NCBI GenBank assembly: GCA_937935075.1
Contig: CALGYB010000162.1
Span: 1 to 47,330, forward strand
Direction: 5' to 3'
Source: an uncultured Roseiflexus sp.
GTDB lineage: Bacteria > Chloroflexota > Chloroflexia > Chloroflexales > Roseiflexaceae
DNA: 47,330 nt
Below the pieces are notes generated by a model. It had not been told where the DNA came from and ran no database searches. It was given only the letters and a program-made list of their open reading frames with translations. The position numbers and the translations under genes were made by a program. Of this stretch, positions 1 through 8,267 are shown one piece after another; within the stretch, counting starts at the first letter, position 1, and each line of letters opens with the position of its first letter.

Positions 1-806
1 GCGACCGGCGTCGGCGGCTCCTGGCCCGGCGGCGCAATGAACGTAACAATGAAGGGATCTGCTGAGGGCGTGAACGAGCACATGGCAAATCCGGCAATCG
101 AAACGATGTTCAGGCTCTTTAGCGTGGTGACGCCTGCCATCTCCGGCGGCTCCTCGATCACGACTTCCATATCGGTCAGGGAACCGGATTGGGGAACCGA
201 TGTGGGCACGACATCACCCATTGACGCCGGCGTGAAGGCGATGACGCCGTCCGTCAGGCGCCGACCGATCTCGATCAGCGTCTGCCGTTCGACGCCATAC
301 CCGTACAGCGCGGTGTACCATCCGTTGACGACCATGTACAGCGAGAGATTGCCGCCGCTCTCCTTGATGGCGGCGACGTCGCCCACATTAACGGGTTCGA
401 CCGTATTACCCAATCCCTCCTGTAATTTAATTACCTTATCGTATGCTTCTCTACCGGGATTAAGCAGATCCATCTCGAAATCGACCCGTTTTTGACCATC
501 AAACTCGTATGAACAGGTAAGAATAAACCCATCTTTGAGTGGAACAGTCGTGATCAATGACGAACCGAGGAGGCCCGCAACGGAATCTGCATTCAAGACA
601 GCGCAGGGTTCACTTGTTCGCGGATCGACCGGTCCGGCAGCAACCGGGGCCTGAGTCGGCACGGTCGTTTCAGCGGCAGAAACCTGAGTCGGCACGACAG
701 CAGGCGCAGCGGTAGGGGCACTGCTGGTCGTGTTGCCTGCTGTGCAGGCAGACAGGAAGAGCAGAACCGTTAGCAATAACAGCAGGGGATGAACAATTCG
801 TTGCAT
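1..806 (-). CDS. Putative lipoprotein, 3' end beyond window
   Basis: Translating the minus strand from the ATG at 804-806 gives a hydrophobic leader (MQRIVHPLLLLLTVLLF) followed by the lipobox L-S-A-C with Cys21, so the product should be lipid-anchored outside the membrane. A Thr/Ala/Pro-rich linker follows (about residues 22-55), then a globular domain containing two or three Cys residues. The reading frame stays open to base 1, so the C-terminus lies outside the window. I do not recognise the family; short lipoproteins with this layout in Chloroflexota are usually of unknown function. A -10-like TACAAT lies on the minus strand at 875-880, about 70 bases upstream, with no good -35. Start choice rests on the signal peptide. 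Confidence 0.75.
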   Translation of the reverse strand, partial: MQRIVHPLLLLLTVLLFLSACTAGNTTSSAPTAAPAVVPTQVSAAETTVPTQAPVAAGPVDPRTSEPCAVLNADSVAGLLGSSLITTVPLKDGFILTCSYEFDGQKRVDFEMDLLNPGREAYDKVIKLQEGLGNTVEPVNVGDVAAIKESGGNLSLYMVVNGWYTALYGYGVERQTLIEIGRRLTDGVIAFTPASMGDVVPTSVPQSGSLTDMEVVIEEPPEMAGVTTLKSLNIVSIAGFAMCSFTPSADPFIVTFIAPPGQEPPTPV

Positions 807-1222
807 GCGAGCACCTCTGAGACGATTGATGGCAGGATAATGACCCGGTCGGTTGTTAAAACCGGGCGATCGGTATTGTAGCGATCAAGCGTCCTCATAA
901 CGTCCTCGCCGCCGTTGAGCGCACGCAAGGGGCGCCGCGGGTGAAAGCTGCGGGCTGAAGCCCTGGCTGAGGGCGTGCAAGCCCCTGCGGGGCTGCCCCA
1001 CGGTGCGCCCGGGGCGCTGCGGGCGGCGATCACCCGAGCCCCAACGGGGCTTCCACGTTCTGAGCGAGGGCTTCAGCCCGCTTCATTGCATAACGCATAA
1101 CGCAGCGCATACGGTCCGGGAACGAAAGGATGGACAGGGATGCGACGGATTCACACGGTCCTGCTCGTGATGCAGTCAATCCGAATGAGTCCGTCTCGAT
1201 CCGCGAACATCCATGTTCTCCA
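807..1222. repeat. Intergenic zone with GC-rich dispersed repeat
   Basis: No credible gene. Bases about 930-1090 hold a mosaic of short inverted repeats built on variants of GCGGGCTGAAGCCC and GCAAGCCCCTGCGGGGCT. The same words recur near 5.5, 19.4, 37.1 and 45.3 kb. The open frames here are by-products of the high GC content. Confidence 0.6.
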
Positions 1223-4200
1223 TCACGACGTTTTGCGGCGCTTTCGTGGAGCGGCCACGACCGCCGGTTGCTGTGCGGCAGGTGTGGCATGCAAGCCTGA
1301 GGAGAGGAGGGCATCGAGGCAATACTGGCGCAGGCGCTCGGCGTCGGGCATGCCCAGCGGAGTCGCCAGCGGTGCAAAGTATTGCCGGGCGATAGTCTGC
1401 GCTTCGATCAGTTCCGCGCCAGAGAGTGCGGCGAAACCGAGAGCGGCGCGGATCTGCGTCAGCAGCGCCAGTCCCTCGCCAATCACCGGCTGATCAGGGC
1501 AGGCGCGCGCCAGCATCACGGACTTTTCCGCCGCCTGTGCGGCTTCATCAAGGCGACCGAGCCGCAACAGGCCGCCAGCCCGCGCCAGCCAGCCCAGGGA
1601 TTGCACCGGCAGTTCACCGGCGACGCGCGCCTGCTCGATGATCTCGTCTGCTTCAGCCAATGCATCGTCAGCGGGCGCTGCCCACAATCGGTCACAAAGA
1701 TACTGGGCGCGGGCGTGCAGGATAAACGATGGCACATTTGCTGTCTGCGCCGCACGCAGTGCTCGTTTGTGCATGTCCATCGCCTGTTCGACATCACCCA
1801 GCAGGCGCCAGAGTTGACCCGACAGCAAACCGGTCGCGTACACCACCGGCTGAACCTGCGCCTCATCGGCGCGCGCCATCAGTTGCGCCAGCGACATCGT
1901 GGGCGACGTTCCCTGCGCGAGAACGACAAATGTCAGATAGGTCTGCATGAGCAGCGCGCCGTACTGACTGTTCACGTGAGTTGCTATCTGCAGCCCCTGG
2001 GCAAAGTCGTGCTGTGCCGCGGCAAGCTCGCCAGTACGCAGATGCGCCCAGCCACGCCCGGCATATTTGCCCCACATGCCTGGGAGGTATGACACACCCG
2101 CCACCTCGATTGACCGGGTGTATACCCGGATCGCTTCGTCATAACGACCACAATTGAGCATTATCTGGCCGATCATGGTCAGCGCCGCGGCCTCTACCCG
2201 GGGCAAACCGCTGCGTTGCGCCAGCGCAACCGTCTGGTCGAGAACCTCCCGCGCCTGTGCGTACTCCTGGGCAAAGACCAGCGCGGTTCCGAGATGGTTC
2301 AGGCTTTGCGTCGTCTGAACAATCGCATGGTGGACATCGGCGTCGCCCTGCTGGATCTGGCCGGTGAGCGTACAGGCGCGTCGCAGGTCATCAACGGCTT
2401 CGCGCACCTGTCCTAGCATAAGGGCGCTGACGCCGCGGATATTGAGCGCACGCACGGCGCTGGATGCATCGTGTAACGACAAGGCCAGTTCAAGCGCCTG
2501 CGATGCGGTGGCGCGGGATTCTTCGGCGCGGTCGCACGTATAGAGTGCGTGGGAGTGCGCCACCAGCGCCTGGATGTAGAGCGCCGGAAACTCACGGCTC
2601 GCGCCAACGGCGTGGTGCAAAAGCGACAGCGCGAGGACAGACTCACCCTGGTAGAGCGCAATAAGGCCGCGCTGCACGGCGGCCTGCGCCCGGAGTTCAC
2701 GCACATCACGATCTGTGCCATCGAGAAGCGACTCGGCGCGCGCAATGCTGTCCAGGGCCTGCTCGAAGGCCGCCAGGTCGGCGCTTTCACGGGCGTGCTC
2801 CAGCCAGAAACGCGCAGCCGGGTGCGCAGATCCCGCCATCTCATAATGCACGGCAATCCTGGCAGCGTGCCCCCGTTGACCGGCATGCAGCGCCTCCAGA
2901 CTCCGGGCGGCCCGCTGGTGCAGCATCCTGGCACGTTCGGCGGAAACGTCGCTCAGAAGAATCTCGTGAATGAGGTGGTGTGAAAAGGCGTAATCGTCGG
3001 CGCCATGGGTAACGGTATCGATCAATAATCGTCGGGCATGCAGATCGTCCAATGCCGACGCATACACCGACAGAGTCCAGCCGAGCATCTGCTGCAATTC
3101 TTCATCGGCGAATGAAAACCCCAGGATCGCCGCGGCTTCCAGCATCTGCCGGTTGCGCTCGCCAATGTCGCGCAAGCGCATTCTGAGCGAATCCCGCAGG
3201 CCTCGCAGCCCGCGCTTTTGCAGGTGATGCGACTGGCGCAGGCCCTCGGCGGCCTCGCGCAGCAAAAGCGGTAAACCGCCGGTATATCTTCTGATTTCTT
3301 CTATGATCTGAATATTGATCGTATCTATATTCAATTCATGCTCAATAAAAAGATCTATATCTAAAGTCGTAAACGGTTGGAGATGGACGTCAAGCGCGCA
3401 GCGCTGGCGGCGCATCGTTCGCTTTGCGGAGAGCAACGTTGGGGTCACAGCGCCGGAGCGATGGGTCACAATGATTAGCAGCGAAAGGGAGAGACAGATA
3501 TCTGCCAGTTCGATCAGGGTTTCGAGCGACCAGGTGTCGATCCAATGCGCATCTTCGATGATCAGAACCAGCGGTTGATGCAGGGCAAGCGCCTGTATGC
3601 CCTGCCGGATGGCAGAACGCAGCGCCGCTGCATCCGGTTGCGACGGTGCAACCAGATCAGGACGCAACGCGATCAAATCGGGAACCAGGGGCGCCAGACG
3701 ACCGAGCCAGTCGGCGGCGCTCTGAAGCAGGCGCGGCGCGGCGGCAGTAAAAATGTGTCGCCAGGGCAGGTAGGGATGGCGCTCTCCGACATTCCTCGAT
3801 GGCTGACAATACCCCCAGAACACGCGCGGTTCCGACGTGCTGTCCATAGCGCCGAACCGTCGTACCGCCTCCTGCACCAGCGTGGTCTTTCCCACGCCGG
3901 GTTGCCCGGAAACGAAGACAATCCGCCCGCGTCCTTGCGCGACGCTGCGCATCAGATCGACCAGTTGCTGAAGTTCATCGTCCCGACCGATAAAGAGGGA
4001 CGCCTTCGAGGAGCGATTAGGCGTCATGGAACGCACCAGACGGTGGTGGAGAATATCGTGATAGAGGGTGGTTGTCTCCGGCGCCGGCTGGACGTGCAAC
4101 TCCCGTTCCAGGTCCCGCGCCAGCGCGCAGTACATATCGAGCGCAGCAGTGCGACTGCCCGTAAGCGCCGCTGCGGTCATCGCCAGCCGCACCGCTTCCT

Positions 4201-4762
4201 CGTCCCAGGGGTCGTGTGACACCAGCAGGCGCGCCCACCTCCATGCACGACTCCAATCGCTGCGATCCATCCAGGCGCGCACCAACGATTTGAGTAGAAG
4301 CAGGTACCGCTGGCGCAGCGCTTCGCGCCGAACGAGAATATCATCGTCTGTGTCAATGCCGGGCGCCAGGTCGCCGCGGTAGAGTTCAGCCGCCGCCTCC
4401 ATCTCGTGCAGCGTCGTCCATTCCCGCTCGAAGGCATGCACATCGACCTGACACTCAGGCGGCGCATTCCAGACGATATGTTGAGTTGAAACAACCAGCC
4501 ACTCACGAGCGACAGGGGGCAGGAGGGGGCGGAGCAGATGGAGATGACGGCGCAGATTTGCCAGCGCGTCAGCCGGATCATCGTCGGGCCAGAGGGTGAA
4601 CGCCAATTGTTTGCGGGGAAGCGGCTGGCGCGGCTGAAGCGCAAGACGGGTCATCAACCGCCGCAGGCTCTCGCGTTGCGGCAGATTCGTGCGCGCTTCT
4701 CCGGCTTCGAGGCGAATATCACCCAGGAGAACGATGCGAAGAGGGGATGCAGTCGATTCCAT
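1223..4762 (-). CDS. AfsR-like regulator: wHTH/BTAD, AAA ATPase, TPR
   Basis: A very large (1179 aa) cytoplasmic signal-transducing transcription regulator of the BTAD/STAND type. Residues about 1-100 resemble the winged-helix DNA-binding domain of SARP regulators, and about 105-240 the helical bacterial transcriptional activation domain. Near residue 260 an AAA/STAND module begins with FIGRDDEL, followed by a Walker A motif (GQPGVGKTT) and a Walker B-like LVLIIEDAHW. The C-terminal half is alpha-helical and Ala/Leu/Arg-rich, with TPR-like repeats, typical of ligand or partner sensing. Proteins of this build normally switch on nearby genes after nucleotide exchange. The target here is not evident; the DJ-1/PfpI gene lies 137 bases upstream on the same strand. 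Start ATG 4760-4762 fits the domain boundary and has a GGGAAG upstream. Confidence 0.85.
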   Translation of the reverse strand: MESTASPLRIVLLGDIRLEAGEARTNLPQRESLRRLMTRLALQPRQPLPRKQLAFTLWPDDDPADALANLRRHLHLLRPLLPPVAREWLVVSTQHIVWNAPPECQVDVHAFEREWTTLHEMEAAAELYRGDLAPGIDTDDDILVRREALRQRYLLLLKSLVRAWMDRSDWSRAWRWARLLVSHDPWDEEAVRLAMTAAALTGSRTAALDMYCALARDLERELHVQPAPETTTLYHDILHHRLVRSMTPNRSSKASLFIGRDDELQQLVDLMRSVAQGRGRIVFVSGQPGVGKTTLVQEAVRRFGAMDSTSEPRVFWGYCQPSRNVGERHPYLPWRHIFTAAAPRLLQSAADWLGRLAPLVPDLIALRPDLVAPSQPDAAALRSAIRQGIQALALHQPLVLIIEDAHWIDTWSLETLIELADICLSLSLLIIVTHRSGAVTPTLLSAKRTMRRQRCALDVHLQPFTTLDIDLFIEHELNIDTINIQIIEEIRRYTGGLPLLLREAAEGLRQSHHLQKRGLRGLRDSLRMRLRDIGERNRQMLEAAAILGFSFADEELQQMLGWTLSVYASALDDLHARRLLIDTVTHGADDYAFSHHLIHEILLSDVSAERARMLHQRAARSLEALHAGQRGHAARIAVHYEMAGSAHPAARFWLEHARESADLAAFEQALDSIARAESLLDGTDRDVRELRAQAAVQRGLIALYQGESVLALSLLHHAVGASREFPALYIQALVAHSHALYTCDRAEESRATASQALELALSLHDASSAVRALNIRGVSALMLGQVREAVDDLRRACTLTGQIQQGDADVHHAIVQTTQSLNHLGTALVFAQEYAQAREVLDQTVALAQRSGLPRVEAAALTMIGQIMLNCGRYDEAIRVYTRSIEVAGVSYLPGMWGKYAGRGWAHLRTGELAAAQHDFAQGLQIATHVNSQYGALLMQTYLTFVVLAQGTSPTMSLAQLMARADEAQVQPVVYATGLLSGQLWRLLGDVEQAMDMHKRALRAAQTANVPSFILHARAQYLCDRLWAAPADDALAEADEIIEQARVAGELPVQSLGWLARAGGLLRLGRLDEAAQAAEKSVMLARACPDQPVIGEGLALLTQIRAALGFAALSGAELIEAQTIARQYFAPLATPLGMPDAERLRQYCLDALLSSGLHATPAAQQPAVVAAPRKRRKTS

Positions 4763-4899
4763 CGGCGCTTCCCGTTATGAGTGTAGTTTGTCATAGAACC
4801 GGATACGCGCGGATTGAGACGGACTCTTGCGGATCAGGCGATGCGCTCCTGGCTTGCGATGGCATACGGATGCGCACAGACCAAGCCAGGTTCGATGGC

Positions 4900-5424
4900 T
4901 TATACCTGTTCGACCAGCGCCGCCATCAGTTCCCGGCAGAAGGCGGGGATGTCGGCGACCACCCGCCCCCAGACCAGGTTCCCGTCGCGAAAGGCGGCTT
5001 CATCGACCCAGATGGCGCCAGCGTTGATCAGGTCGTCTTTGATACCGAGCGAGCCGGTCGCTCGGCGACCACCAACGATCCCCGCCGAGATGGCAATCGA
5101 TCCGCCGTGGCAGATGATTCCGATCACCTTGCCAGCCGCATGCATCGCCTGCACCAGGTCGGTCACCGCCCGATAGCGGCGGAGTTTATCCGGCGCCCAA
5201 CCGCCGGGCAGCACCAGTGCGAAAAGATCATCGGCGCGCAGTTCGGCAATCGTAGTCGTCGGCGTGATCTCCAGCCCATTCTTCCCGCGCACCGGGCGCA
5301 GATCCAGACCGGCCGCCACAACCTCGGCGCCTTCTTCCTGCAACCGCATCATCGGCACATAGAACTCGAGGTCTTCGACGCCTTCCGCCAGCAGAATTGC
5401 AATGCGCTTCCCGGACAGTCGCAT
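4900..5424 (-). CDS. DJ-1/PfpI family protein
   Basis: A 174-aa single-domain protein of the DJ-1/PfpI superfamily, which includes glyoxalase III or deglycase-like enzymes, chaperones and intracellular proteases. The nucleophile elbow is at residues 102-107, with Cys105 in GIICHGG, and the acidic partner lies in the N-terminal EGVEDLEF segment. The length matches the PfpI/YhbO subfamily. The frame extends upstream to 5469, but I place the start at 5424 because a GGAG lies about nine bases before that ATG and homologous proteins begin with a short basic strand of this type. It is transcribed in the same direction as the large regulator downstream. The actual substrate cannot be told from sequence. 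Confidence 0.85.
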   Translation of the reverse strand: MRLSGKRIAILLAEGVEDLEFYVPMMRLQEEGAEVVAAGLDLRPVRGKNGLEITPTTTIAELRADDLFALVLPGGWAPDKLRRYRAVTDLVQAMHAAGKVIGIICHGGSIAISAGIVGGRRATGSLGIKDDLINAGAIWVDEAAFRDGNLVWGRVVADIPAFCRELMAALVEQV

Positions 5425-5837
5425 AGTGTCGTCTCCTTCACTATTTGTGAACGATTCATTGTACCGCATTTCGCGGGAAGGAAGGGTGGATGCGGGGTCA
5501 TCATATTGGAGAGGATGCCGTCCGCGCTACGGGCGGAAGCCCGCACTACGGACGTGCAAGCCCCCAGTGCGGGCGCAAGCCCCCGCTGCGGGCGGCCGGG
5601 CAGTGGCGAGAACCCCGGAGTGCTGCGGGCGCACGAGACCGCACTACATTAGACAATCGCACGGGTGAGCGAGAGAGAATGGTTCTCCGGTTATATTGAC
5701 ATATAGTACTCATATGCGCTAAGGTTTCAAAAAAGGGTTGCTACGGTTACAACACCCCTTTCTGCACAGGACTAAAGGTGTCGTCGGGCAATTCACGTAA
5801 GCGCGCAAGTTTATCACAATCTACAGGGATCACATCA
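5425..5837. repeat. Intergenic GC-rich repeat block plus AT-rich leader
   Basis: Bases 5515-5650 are an imperfect array of GC-rich words (for example GCAAGCCCCCGCTGCGGGC) related to the dispersed repeat at 0.9-1.1 kb. From about 5690 the sequence becomes AT-rich and leads into the TerB-domain gene. A TTGACA occurs at 5696-5701 but has no convincing -10 at the right spacing, so no promoter is called. Confidence 0.5.
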
Positions 5838-6857
5838 ATGACAAGCGATTTTTCGAAACAAATGACGGATAAACTGATAGATGCGCTTGATCAGGTTGTT
5901 TCGGAGCGCAGGAAATACTTTTCTGAACATCCCGAAAATATCCCCGAAAGAACATCTGTTCCTCACCTCATAGATTCGTATTCCAGGAATAACGCACTCA
6001 TTTCAGGAGGAGCGAGCCTCATCCCAGGTCCTTGGGGAATGCTCGCAATACTTCCTGAAATAATCGCAGTTTGTCGGAATCAAATTGCATTGATCTACGA
6101 TATTGGTATGGCCTATGGAAAAAGAGATGTATTGACAAAAGAACTCATCGTCGGCATATTCCTTACTGCCCTTGGCGAAAGCGCCATATCAGTCATTGTC
6201 ATAAAAGGAAGCAAGGTTTTAGTGCGTCGTGCCAGTTTGCGCGTATTTCAGAAGATAGTCGCTCTCCTGGGAGGGAGAATCACTCAACGGGCATTGAAAG
6301 CGTCCATTAGCAAATGGGCGCCGGGCATCGGCGCAGGCGCCATGGCTCTTTGGTCACACCATCAAACGAAGCAGATCGGGAAAAAAGCGGTGGAGATCTT
6401 CGAGAAAGACATAGTACTGTCGGGTAGTGCAGAACCTCCTGATGAAGGATCGTCGATTAACGGAGTGGATTCAGCAAGAAGTCTCGAAATGCTGAGATTG
6501 CAAGCCATGATTAACCTGATGAAGGCTGATGGTATAGTCCGAGCCGAGGAGCGTGAGTTCATGCGAATTATTATTAGCAATACAACGTTAACCGAGGAAG
6601 AGAAGAGTCTTCTCATCAATCATATAGACATAGGAGAGAAGTTTACTATAGATTATGCCGCTATTGCAGATTCGCCCGAAGATACCGTAGGCTTACTCAT
6701 TGACCTGATAACACTCGCAAAATGTGATGGAAGCGTTCATGTTGCGGAGAAAATGTATATCAAACAGGTTGGCAGGTTAATGGGGTTTTCTGATCACGAT
6801 ATTGAGGAAATGCTGGAGTCTGTCAACAACCAGGATCGGTCACATATCAGTACATGA
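5838..6857 (+). CDS. TerB-domain protein with hydrophobic N-terminal domain
   Basis: A 339-aa protein of unknown role. The C-terminal about 110 residues resemble the helical TerB/tellurite-resistance fold, with two copies of the hallmark pattern of a hydrophobic helix followed by an acidic D-G turn (MKADGIVRAEE and AKCDGSVHVAE). The N-terminal half contains a Gly/Pro-rich hydrophobic segment (SLIPGPWGMLAILPEI) and a second hydrophobic helix, reminiscent of EcsC or DUF697-like membrane-associated domains. Base composition is visibly less GC-rich than the neighbours, which suggests recent acquisition. I prefer ATG 5838 because AGGGA lies about eight bases upstream; a GTG at 5778 would add 20 residues. 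Flanked by repeats on the left, with no operon partners. Confidence 0.7.
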   Translation: MTSDFSKQMTDKLIDALDQVVSERRKYFSEHPENIPERTSVPHLIDSYSRNNALISGGASLIPGPWGMLAILPEIIAVCRNQIALIYDIGMAYGKRDVLTKELIVGIFLTALGESAISVIVIKGSKVLVRRASLRVFQKIVALLGGRITQRALKASISKWAPGIGAGAMALWSHHQTKQIGKKAVEIFEKDIVLSGSAEPPDEGSSINGVDSARSLEMLRLQAMINLMKADGIVRAEEREFMRIIISNTTLTEEEKSLLINHIDIGEKFTIDYAAIADSPEDTVGLLIDLITLAKCDGSVHVAEKMYIKQVGRLMGFSDHDIEEMLESVNNQDRSHIST

Positions 6858-6966
6858 CGCGTTTTGGCATGGAGGGGCAAGGGTGCGCCTTGCCCCAACC
6901 CTCTTCTCCCTGTAAGGAAGAAGGGGGATGAGGGGAAAACGGGCAGGAGGACACCGCAAACGCACA

Positions 6967-7170
6967 TTACCTCTCTGCGCCTTCCTCCTCCTCCGCCGCC
7001 AGCAACCCCAGGCTATCGTCGGGGTGCAGGTGGTGGATGACCAGGCGCAGTCTCCCCGGCGGCGTACCCAGCACCTCCTGAAAAATGGCGACGGCTTCGC
7101 GCGCAAAGGCGCGACGGCGCTCCGGCGGCAGCGGTTCTTCGGCAGCGTAGAGTACTTCGAGCAGTGGCAT
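6967..7170 (-). CDS. Tautomerase-superfamily subunit with Pro-1
   Basis: A 67-aa protein with the beta-alpha-beta pattern of 4-oxalocrotonate tautomerase (4-OT) subunits. After Met removal the N-terminus is Pro, the catalytic base of the superfamily, and the LRLVI strand carries the equivalent of 4-OT Arg-39. The segment that normally holds Arg-11 (EGR) reads EEP, so that substrate-binding Arg is absent. The C-terminus is acidic and longer than usual. It is the last gene of the meta-cleavage cluster, separated from the hydratase by a repeat array. A second subunit with the opposite residue pattern lies at 10421-10633, and the two may assemble together (see findings). The pathway step would be 2-hydroxymuconate to 2-oxohex-3-enedioate. 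Confidence 0.7.
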   Translation of the reverse strand: MPLLEVLYAAEEPLPPERRRAFAREAVAIFQEVLGTPPGRLRLVIHHLHPDDSLGLLAAEEEEGAER

Positions 7171-7206
7171 CGTACATCCTCCCCTTCAGCCCTTCTCGCA
7201 ACGCTC

Positions 7207-7458
7207 GCCTCGAAGCGTCCTCCGGCGGACCGCAGGCGTTGGCTGCGACAGGCTCAGCCAACGCCACCCGCATTCAGATCGTCCGCTATGCCTCGTCCGG
7301 CGGACCGCAGGCGTTGGCTGCGACAGGCTCAGCCGACGCCACCCGCATTCAGGCTGCGACAGGCTCAGCCAACGCCACTCGCATTCAGATCGTCCGCTAT
7401 GCCTCGTCCGGCGGACCGCAGGCGCTGGCTGCGACAGGCTCAGCCGACGCCGCGAGAA
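7207..7458. repeat. Direct-repeat array, about three units
   Basis: Three copies of a unit that begins near GCGTCCTCCGGCGGACCGC or CCTCGTCCGGCGGACCGC and runs through GGCTGCGACAGGCTCAGCC, ACGCCACCCGCATTCAG and ATCGTCCGCTAT. The second copy has an internal partial duplication (CAGGCTGCGACAGGCTCAGCC) and the last is incomplete. The ACAGGCTCAGCC core is shared with the array at 11.2-11.4 kb and, more loosely, with 47.05-47.15 kb. It fills the gap between the tautomerase and hydratase genes. Confidence 0.85.
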
Positions 7459-7463
7459 ACGCG

Positions 7464-8267
7464 CTACACAAATCGCATGCTCACCGGCGGCTGCCCGTGG
7501 ATTTCGAGCGTGAACAGGTCGCCGGGGCGCGCGGGAATGGCAGGACCGAGTGAGCCGGACAGAACGATGTCGCCGGGTTCGAGGCTAATGCCGAACGAAA
7601 TCATTTTGTTCGCCAGCCAGGCGACGGCGCGCGCCGGGTGCCCCAGTGCCGCTGCGCCAATGCCCTGAACGGCGGGTTCGCCGTTGTGGTGGAGCAGCAT
7701 GCCCATCGTGCGCAGATCGACGTGGCGCAGGGCGCGACTCCAGGGTCCCAGCGTAAAGCCGCCGTATGATGCGTTGTCGGCGACGGTATCGACCAGTGTG
7801 ATGCGCCAGTCGGCGATGCGGCTATCGACGATCTCGATGGCGGCGGCGATCGCGTCGGTGGCAGCCAGCACGTCGTGCAGGGCGACCCCCGTTTCGCGCA
7901 GCGGACGCCCGATGAGAAACGCGAGTTCCCCCTCGACGCGCGCTTGCAAAAACAGGTCTGCCGGCACATCGACATGCCCGCCGGTCAGCGGGAAGTAGCG
8001 CGATGCCCACAGGCTGCCGTAGTCCGGTTCGTTGACTCCGAGTTGTTGCTGGATGGCGCTGCTGGTCAGCCCGATCTTGCGCCCGATGATCCGTTCACCG
8101 CGCGCCAGGCGCATCTCCGTCCAGCGCGATTGAATAGCATACGCCTGTTCGGGCGTCAGCGCCATGCTCTCGCTCAACGGCGCCAGCGGCTGGCGCTGCT
8201 CCCAGGCATCGTCGAGGCGCTGCGCCACGGCGTCGATGTTCACCCCGCCTACTGATTGCTCAGGCAT
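7464..8267 (-). CDS. mhpD: 2-hydroxypenta-2,4-dienoate hydratase
   Basis: A 267-aa member of the hydratase/decarboxylase family (MhpD, DmpE, DmpH). It adds water to 2-hydroxypenta-2,4-dienoate to give 4-hydroxy-2-oxovalerate, using a divalent metal. Family marks include IGRKIGLTS near residue 62, the metal-ligand region VEGELAFLIGRPL, EIVDSRIADW, and the final sheet GDIVLSGSLG. Two family members sit in this cluster. I assign this one as hydratase and the 9703-10437 protein as decarboxylase, by resemblance and by order, with moderate certainty for which is which. Its ATG overlaps the end of the dehydrogenase gene by 19 bases, indicating co-translation, and GGAGG precedes it. Both ends are normal, with the stop just before the repeat array. 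Confidence 0.8.
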   Translation of the reverse strand: MPEQSVGGVNIDAVAQRLDDAWEQRQPLAPLSESMALTPEQAYAIQSRWTEMRLARGERIIGRKIGLTSSAIQQQLGVNEPDYGSLWASRYFPLTGGHVDVPADLFLQARVEGELAFLIGRPLRETGVALHDVLAATDAIAAAIEIVDSRIADWRITLVDTVADNASYGGFTLGPWSRALRHVDLRTMGMLLHHNGEPAVQGIGAAALGHPARAVAWLANKMISFGISLEPGDIVLSGSLGPAIPARPGDLFTLEIHGQPPVSMRFV

